In this document: positions 10,248 through 18,652 of the stretch, piece by piece
Position numbering within the stretch: the stretch's first letter is position 1
Layout: every line of letters starts with the position of its first letter
NCBI GenBank assembly: GCA_024103495.1
Contig: JAGFIQ010000179.1
Span: 1-64,000 of the forward strand
Origin: Aridibacter famidurans
GTDB lineage: Bacteria > Acidobacteriota > Blastocatellia > Pyrinomonadales > Pyrinomonadaceae
Length of the DNA: 64,000 nt
Reading direction: 5' to 3'
Made by a program: the position numbers and the translations under genes
Notes under the pieces: generated by a model
The model's database searches: none
Told to the model about the DNA's origin: nothing
The model's input: the letters and a program-made list of their open reading frames with translations, nothing else

Positions 10248-10742
10248 ATGTCAGAGGACCAGGTCACCTATTCGATCGATCATTCCACGTCGAGCGCCGA
10301 GATCGTCCTGACCTCTGAGCGGCTTCGTGTTCGAACCAAAGGCAAGGGACTCGCTGACAAGGAGCGGATCATCGATATCCCTGTCGCCGGCCTCAGGCAG
10401 TTCTGCCTGGTGCCGACGATAGGCGCACAGAACCTCGCCGGGGCGAAACTCGCACCAGATAACTCTTACGATTCAGAGTTCATTTTTTCTTATGACGACG
10501 GCGGGCGGCCGGGGAAGAAGCGTCTGTTTGTTTCGAAAGGAGACGAGGCTTTCGTACGGGTGATCGAAATGCTGGCTTCCCTGCGTCCGGACGCGAGCCT
10601 TCTGCATCTCGAGCCCGTCGAAGCGCAAAAACAGATCGGAGTTATCTCCGCAGCGAAAACGGTTTGGGTGATCGTCGCGATCATCGTCGGTATTCCCATC
10701 CTGATAGCGGCCTTCTTTCTTGTCTCGGCGATTCTCGGCTGA
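10248..10742 (+). CDS. Hypothetical protein with C-terminal membrane anchor
   Basis: The 164-residue protein has a soluble N-terminal region of about 135 residues made mostly of short strands, resembling a PH-like/bPH fold ('EIVLTSERLRVRTKGKG', 'FIFSYDDGGRPGKKRLFV'). A single hydrophobic segment (VWVIVAIIVGIPILIAAFF, about 142-160) ends the chain. That layout suggests a tail-anchored protein facing the cytoplasm. GGAGGA lies 8-13 nt before the ATG. The family is not recognised with confidence. No operon partner is seen. Confidence 0.7.
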   Translation: MSEDQVTYSIDHSTSSAEIVLTSERLRVRTKGKGLADKERIIDIPVAGLRQFCLVPTIGAQNLAGAKLAPDNSYDSEFIFSYDDGGRPGKKRLFVSKGDEAFVRVIEMLASLRPDASLLHLEPVEAQKQIGVISAAKTVWVIVAIIVGIPILIAAFFLVSAILG

Positions 10743-11404
10743 GACGGTCGGGCCGTTGCTACGGGACCTGGGGTCTTTCTTGGGTTTCGTTGCTACAGAC
10801 ATGTCGCGCTTACGGCGCTAAGATCTCTTTGCGGTTCTGGCGGCTATTAACATATCGCGCCGATGGCGCTAGAAAGGCGATGCGACCCAGCGGACTGACC
10901 GTCGCGTAGCGACAGCATTAGCTTAGCCGTGGCCTTCAGGCCACGGGCGTCGGGCCCTTCCAATTGTCAGCCGCGTCAGCGGCGTCGCGACCGGCCGTCG
11001 CTACGCGACTCGGGGTCTGTATTGGCTTTCGTTGGTACAAATGTGTCGCTCCTACGGAGCTCAAGAGCGTATGGTGACCCGACTAGCTATTAACATGTTG
11101 CGCCCATGGCGCAAGCAAGGCCAGAGGATCCGGCTGACTATCAACATTTTGCGCCTATGGCGCAAATCATTGGTCAATGTTCATTGGGCAATGAAGAATC
11201 AAAGCCCTTCCGCTCGCGTTCCGGATCTACGCCCGTGCCTACGCACGATCTGTTGACACCTCATACCTCATATCCACCCAATCCCCGATCCCGCTCTGTT
11301 GATCCCGATCAATTTCCCACTTTTCTTGTCCTGATCCGAACCGCTTTTCCGCTTCACTTTATGGAAATAATTTCTATAATCCATCCCTCGTGTAAGGAGC
11401 AAAA
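10743..11404. repeat. Long repeat-filled spacer (660 bp)
   Basis: Contents: the 'ACAT-GTCGC' doublet (10792-10872); composite hairpins (GTCGCGTAGCGAC at 10903, CCGTGGCCTTCAGGCCACGG at 10926-10945, GCCGCGTCAGCGGC at 10971, GTCGCTACGCGAC at 10999); and a second, extended doublet with three hairpins (11034-11165, the last two being GCGCCCATGGCGC and GCGCCTATGGCGC). CATTG/CAATG blocks follow at 11168-11192. The last 120 bp (11280-11404) are repeat-free, turn AT-rich (11345-11380), and end in TAAGGAGCAAAA, so the promoter of the next gene probably lies there. Confidence 0.8.
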
Positions 11405-12220
11405 ATGAACGCTAATAAAGCTTTGTGGGAGAAGGGCAACTTCTCTGAGATCGCCGCATATATGCGCGATTCGGGCCGCGAAGTCGCGGAAGGTCTGGGC
11501 ATCACGCCCGGGATGAAGGTTCTTGAACTCGGATGTGGCGACGGAACGACGGCGCTTCCGTTGGCCGAGCTCGGCGCCGATGTGCTCGGAGTCGACATCG
11601 CGAGCAATCTCGTTGCGGAAGGAAACAGACGTGCCGCAGAGGCCGGTCTGACCAACGTAAGATTCCAGGAAGGCGACGCGCGCGATCTTCGCGACCTTGC
11701 GGACGATTCGTTCGACCTTGTGCACTCTTGCTTCGGCGCGATGTTCGCGCCGGATCCGTTCGACGTCGCGAAGGAAATGGTCCGCGTTACGAAACCCAGA
11801 GGGCGCATCGTGATGGGAAACTGGATCCCGGGCGACCAGACATCTTTCGTTTCTCTTTTGCTGCAGATCGGTTCCGCCTATTCGCCTCCTCCGCCGGAGG
11901 GATTCGTCAGCCCTATGACGTGGGGCGTCGAGTCGCATATCATCGAGCGTTTCGAAGCGGCGGGAATCCCCGCGGAGAATATCGCGACCGAAAAGGGCGT
12001 GTTCACTTTCAAGTCCGATGAGAGGTCTCCGGCAGATTTCATCGACTCGATGAGGACGTGGTACGGGCCTACGATGAACGCCTACGACGCGGCAAGGAGC
12101 CAGGGAAAGGAAGACGCGCTTCACGCGGAGCTGATCGAGATGGCGAACGCGCAGAACAGAAGCGCGAACGGCTCGACCTCGATCCCGGCTACGTACCTGA
12201 AGGTGACCGTCCGGGTGTGA
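11405..12220 (+). CDS. Class I SAM-dependent methyltransferase (UbiE-like)
   Basis: A 271-residue methyltransferase with motif I VLELGCGDGTTALPLAELG (about residues 39-57), motif II 'VLGVDIASNLV', 'FQEGDARDLRDLADDSFDLV' and an 'EMVRVTKPRGRIVMGNW' post-motif typical of the UbiE/COQ5 and Methyltransf_11 groups. The C-terminal region beyond residue 160 is likely the substrate cap. The substrate is unknown. TAAGGAG sits 8 nt before the ATG. It differs clearly in sequence from the methyltransferase at 5420, so the two are not a recent duplication. Confidence 0.87.
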   Translation: MNANKALWEKGNFSEIAAYMRDSGREVAEGLGITPGMKVLELGCGDGTTALPLAELGADVLGVDIASNLVAEGNRRAAEAGLTNVRFQEGDARDLRDLADDSFDLVHSCFGAMFAPDPFDVAKEMVRVTKPRGRIVMGNWIPGDQTSFVSLLLQIGSAYSPPPPEGFVSPMTWGVESHIIERFEAAGIPAENIATEKGVFTFKSDERSPADFIDSMRTWYGPTMNAYDAARSQGKEDALHAELIEMANAQNRSANGSTSIPATYLKVTVRV

Positions 12221-12451
12221 ATGCAGGACTGAGGACTGCCGGAACGCACGCGTCCCGCGTGCAGCGAGCCGCTGGCGGCTCGAATATAGTCCTTGGGCTT
12301 ACGTATCGGAACCCGAAGCGGCAGCCGTGGGCATTTCATTGATCATTGCCCATTGAACATTGACCGATGAATTGTTCCGCGATCCCGGTCGGAAGAAGTC
12401 TGCCGGTTCATTGGCGTCCCGATCATTCAACGCGATTCGAATCAAACGAAT
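12221..12451. repeat. Short repeat spacer
   Basis: It contains GGAACGCACGCGTCCCGCGTGCAG (12240-12263), GAGCCGCTGGCGGCTC hairpin (about 12265-12280), 'GGAACCCGAAGCGGCAGCCGTGGGC' (12308) and CATTG/CAATG blocks (12336-12370). The last 80 nt carry no repeat. Confidence 0.65.
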
Positions 12452-13612
12452 ATGAATACCTGCTTCCGCTCCGTTTTGGTGACCCTTCTGGCGTTCCTTT
12501 GCTTCACCATCGCCGCCGCGGCTCAGGCCACAGTCGGGACTTCTCACGAGATCAACTCAAACGTCCTTTCCGAAAGGCGCACATACAAGGTCCAGGTTCC
12601 CGAGAGCTACCGATGGGCAAAGGACCGCAGGTATCCAGTGCTGTACGTTCTCGACGGCCAGACACAGTTCCTGCATACGGCAGTCTCCGCGGATTTTCTG
12701 GCAAGGAACGGCGAGATCCCGGAGATGATAGTGGTCGGGATCGACAGTACAGTCCGGGTACGCGATTTCACACAGACCGACTGGCCGGAGATGTGGATCG
12801 GCGGGGGCGGCGCGAAGAACTTCAAGAAGTTTCTCTCTTCAGAGCTCATCCCTGAGATCGATAAGTCTTTCCGAACCAACGGATTCCGTGCCTTGTCCGG
12901 GCATTCGGCAGGCGGGCAGTTCGTGCTGTACTGCCTGACGGGCGAGCCTTCGCTTTTCAAGGCGTACATGGCTTTGGCACCGAGCCTCGACTGGGACGAC
13001 AACCTTCCTCAGCGGTCGCTCGAGGCTTCGTTCGAGAAGACCCCGGCGTTGAAGAATTTTCTTTATGTCGCGAGATCTGACGACTTCGGGAGGCCGCTTG
13101 AGGATTACAACAAGCTCGTCGAGACCCTGAAGACAAAGTCGCCGAAAGGGTTCCGTTGGTTCGAGCGGCCGTTTCCCGGAGAGACGCATTCCGGAATGGC
13201 TTTGCTCGCTCAGATCGACGCACTTCGAAGGCTCTTTGAGGGTTACCACTTTCACAACGACGATATCCCGAAAGGATTTGCCTACGCGGAAGAGCATTTC
13301 AAAAAAGTTTCCGAGACTGTCGGATGGACCCTCCCGGTACCCGAAAGTGTAGTGAACGAGTTCGCGTACGAGGCTCTGGCGCAGGGCAGAACGGACGAGG
13401 CAATCGTTTTGTTTCGCCGGAATGTTAAGGAAAATCCGTACTCCGCGAACGCCTGGGACAGCCTCTCAGAGGGCCTCGAGAAGAAAGGCGATCTTAAGGA
13501 AGCGCTGGAGGCGGCTAGAAAAGCGGCATCTTTGGCGAAGGAGTTCGATCTTGCGAACCGGGATTACTTCGAAAGACGGGTGAAGGAACTGGTAGGGAAA
13601 TTGAAGGACTGA
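12452..13612 (+). CDS. Secreted esterase D/IroE-like hydrolase with C-terminal TPR
   Basis: A 386-residue protein. A signal peptide (about 1-27, ending AAAAQA) is followed by an alpha/beta-hydrolase of the putative-esterase family (PF00756-like, about 40-270). Visible features are VLYVLDGQTQF, the nucleophile elbow ALSGHSAGGQF (Ser near 151), an acidic residue in 'VARSDDFG', and a His in 'PGETHSGM'. Residues 300-380 form about two TPR-like helical pairs ('GRTDEAIVLFRRNVKENPYSAN'). This combination is common in siderophore-esterase relatives in the periplasm. The substrate is unproven. It is monocistronic. Confidence 0.85.
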   Translation: MNTCFRSVLVTLLAFLCFTIAAAAQATVGTSHEINSNVLSERRTYKVQVPESYRWAKDRRYPVLYVLDGQTQFLHTAVSADFLARNGEIPEMIVVGIDSTVRVRDFTQTDWPEMWIGGGGAKNFKKFLSSELIPEIDKSFRTNGFRALSGHSAGGQFVLYCLTGEPSLFKAYMALAPSLDWDDNLPQRSLEASFEKTPALKNFLYVARSDDFGRPLEDYNKLVETLKTKSPKGFRWFERPFPGETHSGMALLAQIDALRRLFEGYHFHNDDIPKGFAYAEEHFKKVSETVGWTLPVPESVVNEFAYEALAQGRTDEAIVLFRRNVKENPYSANAWDSLSEGLEKKGDLKEALEAARKAASLAKEFDLANRDYFERRVKELVGKLKD

Positions 13613-14135
13613 GGAATCTGAATTCATTGATCATTGCCCATTGAACGATGAATCGCTCCATAGGAGCGCGATGTTAATAGCATTCGGCCGACAGGCAATT
13701 CTTAAGCTCCGTAGGAGCGACATGTCTGTAGCACGCGCAGTCCCGAAATTACCCCGAGCCGCTTCAGCGGCGACAGATCGGATCAACCGCAGAGGCGCGA
13801 AGACGCAAAACTCAGAACATTCGCAACCGCGTCGCGTAGCGACAGAATTAGCTTAGCCGTGGCCTTCAGGCCACGGGTGGCGAGACAAAGCCAGCCCCAG
13901 CCGCGTCAGCGGCGTCGCGACCGGTCGTCGCTACGCGACTCGGAAATTCCATTTGGGATCCGATTCTACAGACGTGTCGCGCCTACGGCGCTCAGAAGGG
14001 TCGGGCGGTCTTGCAGGCTATTAGCATTTCGCGCCGATGGCGCTGAAATCAAGTGACTTTCTTGCTCTGTGTTCTCTGTGGGCTCTGTGGTGATTTCCGA
14101 GAACCCGGGCGGGCACAGGTCCCGCCCCTACAGAA
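13613..14135. repeat. Repeat-filled spacer between convergent genes
   Basis: Contents: CATTG/CAATG blocks (13624-13650); an inverted 'ACAT-GTCGC' doublet (GCTCCATAGGAGCG at about 13655, CTCCGTAGGAGCG at about 13706); GCCGCTTCAGCGGC (13761); a CCGCAGAGGCGCGAAGACGC phrase (13786); composite hairpins (13812-13945); a + strand doublet (13968-14046); and a CTCTGTGTTCTCTGTGGGCTCTGTGG phrase (14063-14088). The 12452 and 14136 genes converge here. No T-run terminator was found, so the hairpins may do that work. Confidence 0.75.
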
Positions 14136-14837
14136 TCACCGCCGCCCTATTGCAAAGATCTTGATCATCGCCACGCCCGCGATGAAGCCTCCGATGTGCG
14201 CCGCGTATGCCACGCCGCCGGTTCCCGCGGGAGTCAGGAAGCCGAGGATCAGCTGATAGCCGATCCAGATGCCGAGCGCGACCCACGCCGGCACGGTCGT
14301 GAACACACGGAAAATAAGCGCTTTAACCTTCCTCTGCGGGAAAAGAAGGACGTAGCCTCCCAACACGCCGGATATCGCGCCGGAAGCGCCTAGCATAGGG
14401 ATGATCGAATCCGGCGACAGCGCGATCTGCGCCAGGGCCGCCGCGAATCCGCAAAGCAAATAGAAGATCGCGAACCGGATGTGCCCGATCAGGTTCTCGA
14501 TGTTATCCCCGAAGATCCAAAGGAACAGCATATTGCCGGCGAGATGCATTATGTCGCCGTGCATGAACATCGAGCTGAGGAAGTTGAAATAGACAGGAAG
14601 CGGGGTGGCGACGTGGTCGATCTGCGCCGTCTGCCGGCCGATCTCGATCAGCTGTGGCCCCGCAAGATCGACGCCGTCGACAATCTCGCGAGGTACGAGC
14701 GAGAAGGCGTACGTGAAGGAATCATTCCCTCCCAGCCCCTGAAGGAACACGAACACAAGGACATTCACCGCGAGGAAGATGTAGTTCACCCACGGGATGA
14801 TGATCACGTCTGTGTTGTCGTCGCCGAGGGGGAACAT
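14136..14837 (-). CDS. Rhomboid-family intramembrane serine protease
   Basis: A 233-residue, six-or-more-span membrane protein. It has the L1-loop region, 'SMFMHGDIMHLAGNMLFLWIFG' (helix 2, with the HxxxN-like HLAGN), the nucleophile motif MLGASGAISGVLGG and the catalytic His in 'YAAHIGGFIAG'. Family knowledge: Ser/His dyad, cleavage of transmembrane substrates. The start is placed at 14837 (MFPLGDDNTDVIIIPW). An in-frame ATG 29 codons further upstream would add only Ser/Gln-rich sequence translated from the GGACTGA repeat array, so it is rejected. The gene is followed on the minus strand by the 13613-14135 spacer. Confidence 0.9.
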   Translation of the reverse strand: MFPLGDDNTDVIIIPWVNYIFLAVNVLVFVFLQGLGGNDSFTYAFSLVPREIVDGVDLAGPQLIEIGRQTAQIDHVATPLPVYFNFLSSMFMHGDIMHLAGNMLFLWIFGDNIENLIGHIRFAIFYLLCGFAAALAQIALSPDSIIPMLGASGAISGVLGGYVLLFPQRKVKALIFRVFTTVPAWVALGIWIGYQLILGFLTPAGTGGVAYAAHIGGFIAGVAMIKIFAIGRR

Positions 14838-14998
14838 ATCGAAAGTGATGAGTGATGAGGACTGAGGACTGAGGACTGAGGACTGAGGACTGAGGAACGT
14901 GCCAAACGCCCGACTAAGTGTCAAATTCTTATCTCAGTCCTAAGCCCTTTCCTCTCAGTCCTTTCTCAGTCCTCAGTCCTTTTATCTCAGTACTGAGA
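14838..14998. repeat. Inverted GGACTGA / TCAGTCC heptamer arrays
   Basis: 14848-14897 carries about five tandem GGACTGA units, preceded by AGTGATG units. 14930-14995 carries TCAGTCC units in the reverse orientation. The two arms could pair over several dozen bases as a long hairpin between two minus-strand genes. A further pair of such blocks (16428-16445 and 16472-16485) lies just upstream of the symporter at 16415-16542. Confidence 0.8.
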
Positions 14999-16414
14999 CT
15001 AAGCCAGCTCCGTCTGCCTCACGTTCTTCAGCAGTTCGTGGCCTTCCGAACGGGCCACGTAAGTCGCCGCCGTGATATCGCCGACGACGTTCAGCGTCGT
15101 GCGGCACATATCGAGTATACGGTCGACGCCGATGATGATCGCGATCAGAGCCGGATCAATGCCAATCATAGCCAGGATACCGATGATGAACGGTATCGAG
15201 CCCGAAGGAACTCCCGCCGTGCCTATGCCTCCCAGGATCGCCAGATACACGATCATCAGCTGCGTGGTCAGAGTCATATCGAAACCCGCAAGCTGCGCGA
15301 TGAACAGGACCGTCACGCCTTCGTAAAGGGCGGTCCCGTTCTGGTTAGCGGTGGCGCCGACCGTCAGGACGAACCGGTTGATATCCTTCGGTACTCCAAG
15401 ATTCTCCTCGGAAACGCGGATCGCGGTCGGAAGCGTCGCGTTCGAAGAACTCGTCGAAAATGCCGTAAGGATCACCGTCCGAACCCGTCGGAAAAACTCG
15501 AGCGGGCTGATCTTGGAAAGATACTTGACCGAGATCGAGTAGACGATGAAGAAATGGATACCAAGGCCGAGCAGGACCGTCCCGACGAACCACGCCAGCG
15601 ATTGCAGCAGTTCGAGCCCGAAAAGCGCGATGTTGTTGAACAGCAGACACGCCACGGCGTACGGCGCGAACTTCATTATTATGTCGATTATCTTCGCCGT
15701 TATCTGGAACACCGCGTCCATAAAACTGACGAACGGATCGGTCACCGAGTCCGGCACAAGGGTTATCGCGATGCCGACGATCAGGGCGAAGAACATTATG
15801 TGCAGCATGTTCGGGTTCGTGCCCGCGATCGAGTTGAACACGTTGCTCGGGACGATCGTCTTCACTACAGACATCAGGGGCGTATCCGACTCAGTGGCCG
15901 CCATCGCACCGGTAACACGCTCGCCGGCCTCGGTGCTGTACTTCGCTTTCAAGGCCTCTTGCGTAGCGGGATCCATCCGGTTTCCGGGTTCGATCGTGTT
16001 CGCAAGCGTCAGACCGATCACGACAGAGATCGCCGAGATGATCAGCGTGTAGCCGAAAGACTTGGCGCCGATCCGGCCCAGCTTGCGTATGTCGCCGATG
16101 CCCGCGACTCCGACCACAAGCGAGGCGAATACAAGCGGCACGACGATCATCAGCAGGAGGTTCAGGAACAGCTGGCCGATCGGGCGCGAGAAGTTCTCGA
16201 CTATCGAGACCACGCGCGGATCCTCGCCGCCCATTGTCCAGTTGACGATAAGCCCTGCGACGACACCAAATACGAGCCCGATCAGGATCTTGGTATGAAG
16301 CGGGATCCCCTTCGGCTTGTCCGGAGTATCGTCGTCAAGGTCGGTCGTCAGTTCCCGCTCGTATTCGTCGGGAGGGAGTTCTTCGTCTTCGCGTAGGTCT
16401 TTTTCTTCGGCCAT
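14999..16414 (-). CDS. Dicarboxylate/amino acid:cation symporter (DAACS, GltP/DctA-type)
   Basis: A 471-residue inner-membrane transporter of the glutamate/C4-dicarboxylate:H+ or Na+ symporter family. The signatures are STSSSNATLPTA (hairpin HP1 serine-rich motif), GATANQNGTALYE (TM7 NMDGT-equivalent, here NQNGT), GGIGTAGVPSGSI (HP2) and 'DRILDMCRTTLNVVGD' (TM8, where the Asp and the 'RTTLNV' bind substrate in the family). NQNGT in place of NMDGT is typical of some bacterial members and may affect ion choice. The N-terminus has an unusually long acidic cytoplasmic tail of about 38 residues. It is divergent from nothing; both flanks are heptamer arrays. Confidence 0.92.
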   Translation of the reverse strand: MAEEKDLREDEELPPDEYERELTTDLDDDTPDKPKGIPLHTKILIGLVFGVVAGLIVNWTMGGEDPRVVSIVENFSRPIGQLFLNLLLMIVVPLVFASLVVGVAGIGDIRKLGRIGAKSFGYTLIISAISVVIGLTLANTIEPGNRMDPATQEALKAKYSTEAGERVTGAMAATESDTPLMSVVKTIVPSNVFNSIAGTNPNMLHIMFFALIVGIAITLVPDSVTDPFVSFMDAVFQITAKIIDIIMKFAPYAVACLLFNNIALFGLELLQSLAWFVGTVLLGLGIHFFIVYSISVKYLSKISPLEFFRRVRTVILTAFSTSSSNATLPTAIRVSEENLGVPKDINRFVLTVGATANQNGTALYEGVTVLFIAQLAGFDMTLTTQLMIVYLAILGGIGTAGVPSGSIPFIIGILAMIGIDPALIAIIIGVDRILDMCRTTLNVVGDITAATYVARSEGHELLKNVRQTELA

Positions 16415-16542
16415 AGTTTTGAGTGGAAAGGACTGAGGACTGAGATCGTTACTAGAACTCGATTGGTTCTTATCTCAGTCCTTTATCAATCAAATTAAGG
16501 GAAAGCAAGTTAAGTACGTGCCTACGGAATCGCTGGAATATC

Positions 16543-16923
16543 TCAACTCACACTCTTCCGTTTTTCGATGCCCCGTCGGAGTCCGCCTAGAATCCGACCG
16601 ACTTCTCGCGAATCCCTCATCAACTCAGCAAGTTCATCGCGGGTAATGTACCCGACGTCCGATGCCAAGTACAACTGGGATCTTACTTCTGCACAAGATG
16701 CCTTGGCTATAGAAACAAACTGCGCAAATTCCGCCGGACGGCTGCGCTCGAAACCGTCGGCGAAGTTCGACATTATCGAAACCGCGGCGCGTTGGATCTG
16801 GTTGCGCAAACCGTAGTCCTTCGCGAAATCGCCGTCACCCGTAATCTCGTAGATCCGGGATGCGAGTTTCAGGGCTTTCTGCCATGCGATCAGGTCTTCG
16901 AACCGTTCAATGCGTTCTGTCAT
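16543..16923 (-). CDS. Four-helix-bundle protein (S23/IVP-like)
   Basis: A 126-residue all-helical protein. 'FEDLIAWQKALKLASRIYEIT' opens the chain, then 'GLRNQIQRAAVSIMSNFADGF', 'AQFVSIAKASCAEVRSQLYLA' and 'LMRDSREVGRILGGLRRGI'. This is the diagnostic pattern of the four-helix-bundle family first seen in 23S rRNA intervening sequences and related to the Avd proteins of diversity-generating retroelements. No rRNA gene or reverse transcriptase is in the window, so its role is open. AAGGAG 10 nt before the ATG at 16923 fixes the start. A longer frame to 17007 exists but is not preferred. Confidence 0.85.
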   Translation of the reverse strand: MTERIERFEDLIAWQKALKLASRIYEITGDGDFAKDYGLRNQIQRAAVSIMSNFADGFERSRPAEFAQFVSIAKASCAEVRSQLYLASDVGYITRDELAELMRDSREVGRILGGLRRGIEKRKSVS

Positions 16924-17153
16924 TGGGAGATGCTCCTTTCTCCCACAGAAATCGAAAATGTGATCGCTTGTGGGAGATTCATGACCCTTCAGCCAACGGA
17001 CTCCCACAATCCGTGTAGTAATCGATTTTCGACAAAATGAGAGAGAGTTTGCCCGGCCTCGGCCCTTAGTCCTCAGACCTCAGTCCTTTCCCCTCAGCCC
17101 TCTCCTTTCAGTCCTCAGTCCTGGGCCCTCAGTCCTCCCGGGCTGCGCGCCGC
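16924..17153. repeat. Spacer with TCAGTCCT phrases
   Basis: The gene-proximal part (16924-17040) holds CTCCCACA/TGTGGGAG inverted pairs (16939-16946, 16968-16976, 17001-17008), a possible stem in the leader of the four-helix-bundle gene. 17060-17140 is an array of CTCAGTCCT / CCTCAGACC phrases in one orientation, ending just downstream of nadK. Confidence 0.6.
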
Positions 17154-18017
17154 TCATCTCCCCCACTTCAGCTTGTTCCTCAGCACGTCGAAGTAGTTCC
17201 GGTTCGGCGACTGGACCATGTTGAATGTCGTCGCGCTCTTGCGGATACGGACCGAGTCGCCCGCGCGCATCTCGTGGCCGATCTGACCGTCGAGCGTCAG
17301 CACGACGTCCTCGCTTCCCTCGTTGAGGATCAGATTGATCTCCGAATCGTCAGGCATCACGATCGGCCGGTTCGTCAGCGTGAACGGACAGATCGGCGTG
17401 ATGACGACGGCGTTCATCGTCGGATAGACGATCGGGCCTCCGGCGGAGAGATTGTATGCCGTCGAGCCCGTCGGAGTGGACACGATCAGGCCGTCGGCAC
17501 GGAAACAGTTTACGTGGAGGTCGTTCAGTTCGACCTCGATCTCGATGATCCTCGCGAGCGCGGCCTTGTTGATCACGACGTCGTTCAGGACGCGGCCTCT
17601 GGCCAGCCTCTCACCGCCGCGCACGTGCTCCGCCTCGAGCATCACGCGGCGCTCGACCTTGTAGTTCCCTTCCAGGACCGCCTCGATCGAGGGCAGCATC
17701 TCCTCGATCCTCTGCTCGGTCAGGTATCCGAGTCCGCCGTAGTTCACGCCCAGGACAAGCGGCTCGTTGTTTCCGATCAGCCTTGCGGCGGAGATCATAG
17801 TGCCGTCGCCGCCGAGGACGACGATCAGGTCCGCACCGCCGAACTTCTCGGTGATCTCGCTCTCGAGTCCCGCCACTTCAGCCTCCTGACGCGGTTTGGC
17901 GACCATCGACACGCCTCGTTCGGAAAACCATTCGGCGAGCTCGCAGGCGGACGCCCACGCTTTCCGATGGTTCGGCTTCACGACGATCCCGGCGGTGCTG
18001 ATCTGGCGTTCGGTCAT
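17154..18017 (-). CDS. nadK: NAD kinase
   Basis: A 287-residue ATP (or polyphosphate)-NAD kinase that makes NADP. It shows the GGDGT motif (LIVVLGGDGTMISAAR, about residues 66-81), 'LGVNYGGLGYLTE', the conserved 'NDVVINKAA' and 'ADGLIVSTPTGSTAYNLSAGGPIV', and the 'TLTNRPIV' segment, all in the family order and at the usual length (about 290). It is on the minus strand and alone; the repeat spacer 18018-18652 separates it from the VWA gene. The start at 18017 gives the standard N-terminus (TAGIVVKPNH). Confidence 0.95.
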   Translation of the reverse strand: MTERQISTAGIVVKPNHRKAWASACELAEWFSERGVSMVAKPRQEAEVAGLESEITEKFGGADLIVVLGGDGTMISAARLIGNNEPLVLGVNYGGLGYLTEQRIEEMLPSIEAVLEGNYKVERRVMLEAEHVRGGERLARGRVLNDVVINKAALARIIEIEVELNDLHVNCFRADGLIVSTPTGSTAYNLSAGGPIVYPTMNAVVITPICPFTLTNRPIVMPDDSEINLILNEGSEDVVLTLDGQIGHEMRAGDSVRIRKSATTFNMVQSPNRNYFDVLRNKLKWGR

Positions 18018-18652
18018 TGGGGACTATTGGAAATGCGGGTAAATAATGGGGGAAAAGAGGTTAAAAGGCAAGAAATCAGTCTCCAATTGTCAGGCATCAA
18101 GGATCAAGGAACACAGTTTAGATCGGTGCCTTGACCTGCGTCGATCGCGAAGCGCGAACTCTGGCAGACATCGTGAACCAAGGCGGAAACGCGACCGTCA
18201 GGGAGCGAGCCGATCACCAAGACGGTAGCCGTCCGGATCACGCAATCGCTTCGCGATGCGCGGAAGATGCGACGCCTACCGTGGGTTCCGCTTCGCTCCA
18301 CCCACGGCTAAAAGCAGGCCGTCGCTGCGCGACTACAGACATTTGGCTCCTACGGAGCCGGGTATCTCGAGGATGCCTGTTGCTATCAACATTTCGCGCC
18401 GATGGCGCTTTTCAGTGGTCAGTGGTCAATTCGCATTGGTCAATGGTCAATGAGCATTGGTCAATGAAAGCATCCGTGTCTATCTGTGTCCGATTTCTCT
18501 CTGCGTGCTCTGCGATCGATTTCACGGCCGCTTGGCGGTGCTTTCACGGGAAGGGTTCGCGCGATGGGCTCAATGCCCGCGGGACACGGGCGTTCCGATC
18601 GTCCCGCCGATGCAGCGCAGAGCGCTGCTCTAAACGGCTCACTGCTCACCGC
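18018..18652. repeat. Repeat-filled spacer (635 bp)
   Basis: Contents: a CGATCGCGAAGCGCG hairpin phrase (18141-18155); ACCGTCAGGGAG phrase (18197); CGCAATCGCTTCGCGATGCG (18241-18260); a composite hairpin of variant type (CCGTGGGTTCCGCTTCGC at 18289, closing with CCACCCACGGCTAA, then GTCGCTGCGCGAC); a doublet (GGCTCCTACGGAGCC at 18345 and GCGCCGATGGCGC at 18397); and CATTG/CAATG blocks (18413-18466). A GTGTCTATCTGTGTCC phrase lies at 18476-18492. The last 150 bp have no clear repeat. Confidence 0.75.

Noticed and set aside
16543-16923. The four-helix-bundle gene as an Avd protein of a diversity-generating retroelement
   Set aside because: No reverse transcriptase, template or variable repeat lies in the window; the fold alone does not show a DGR.
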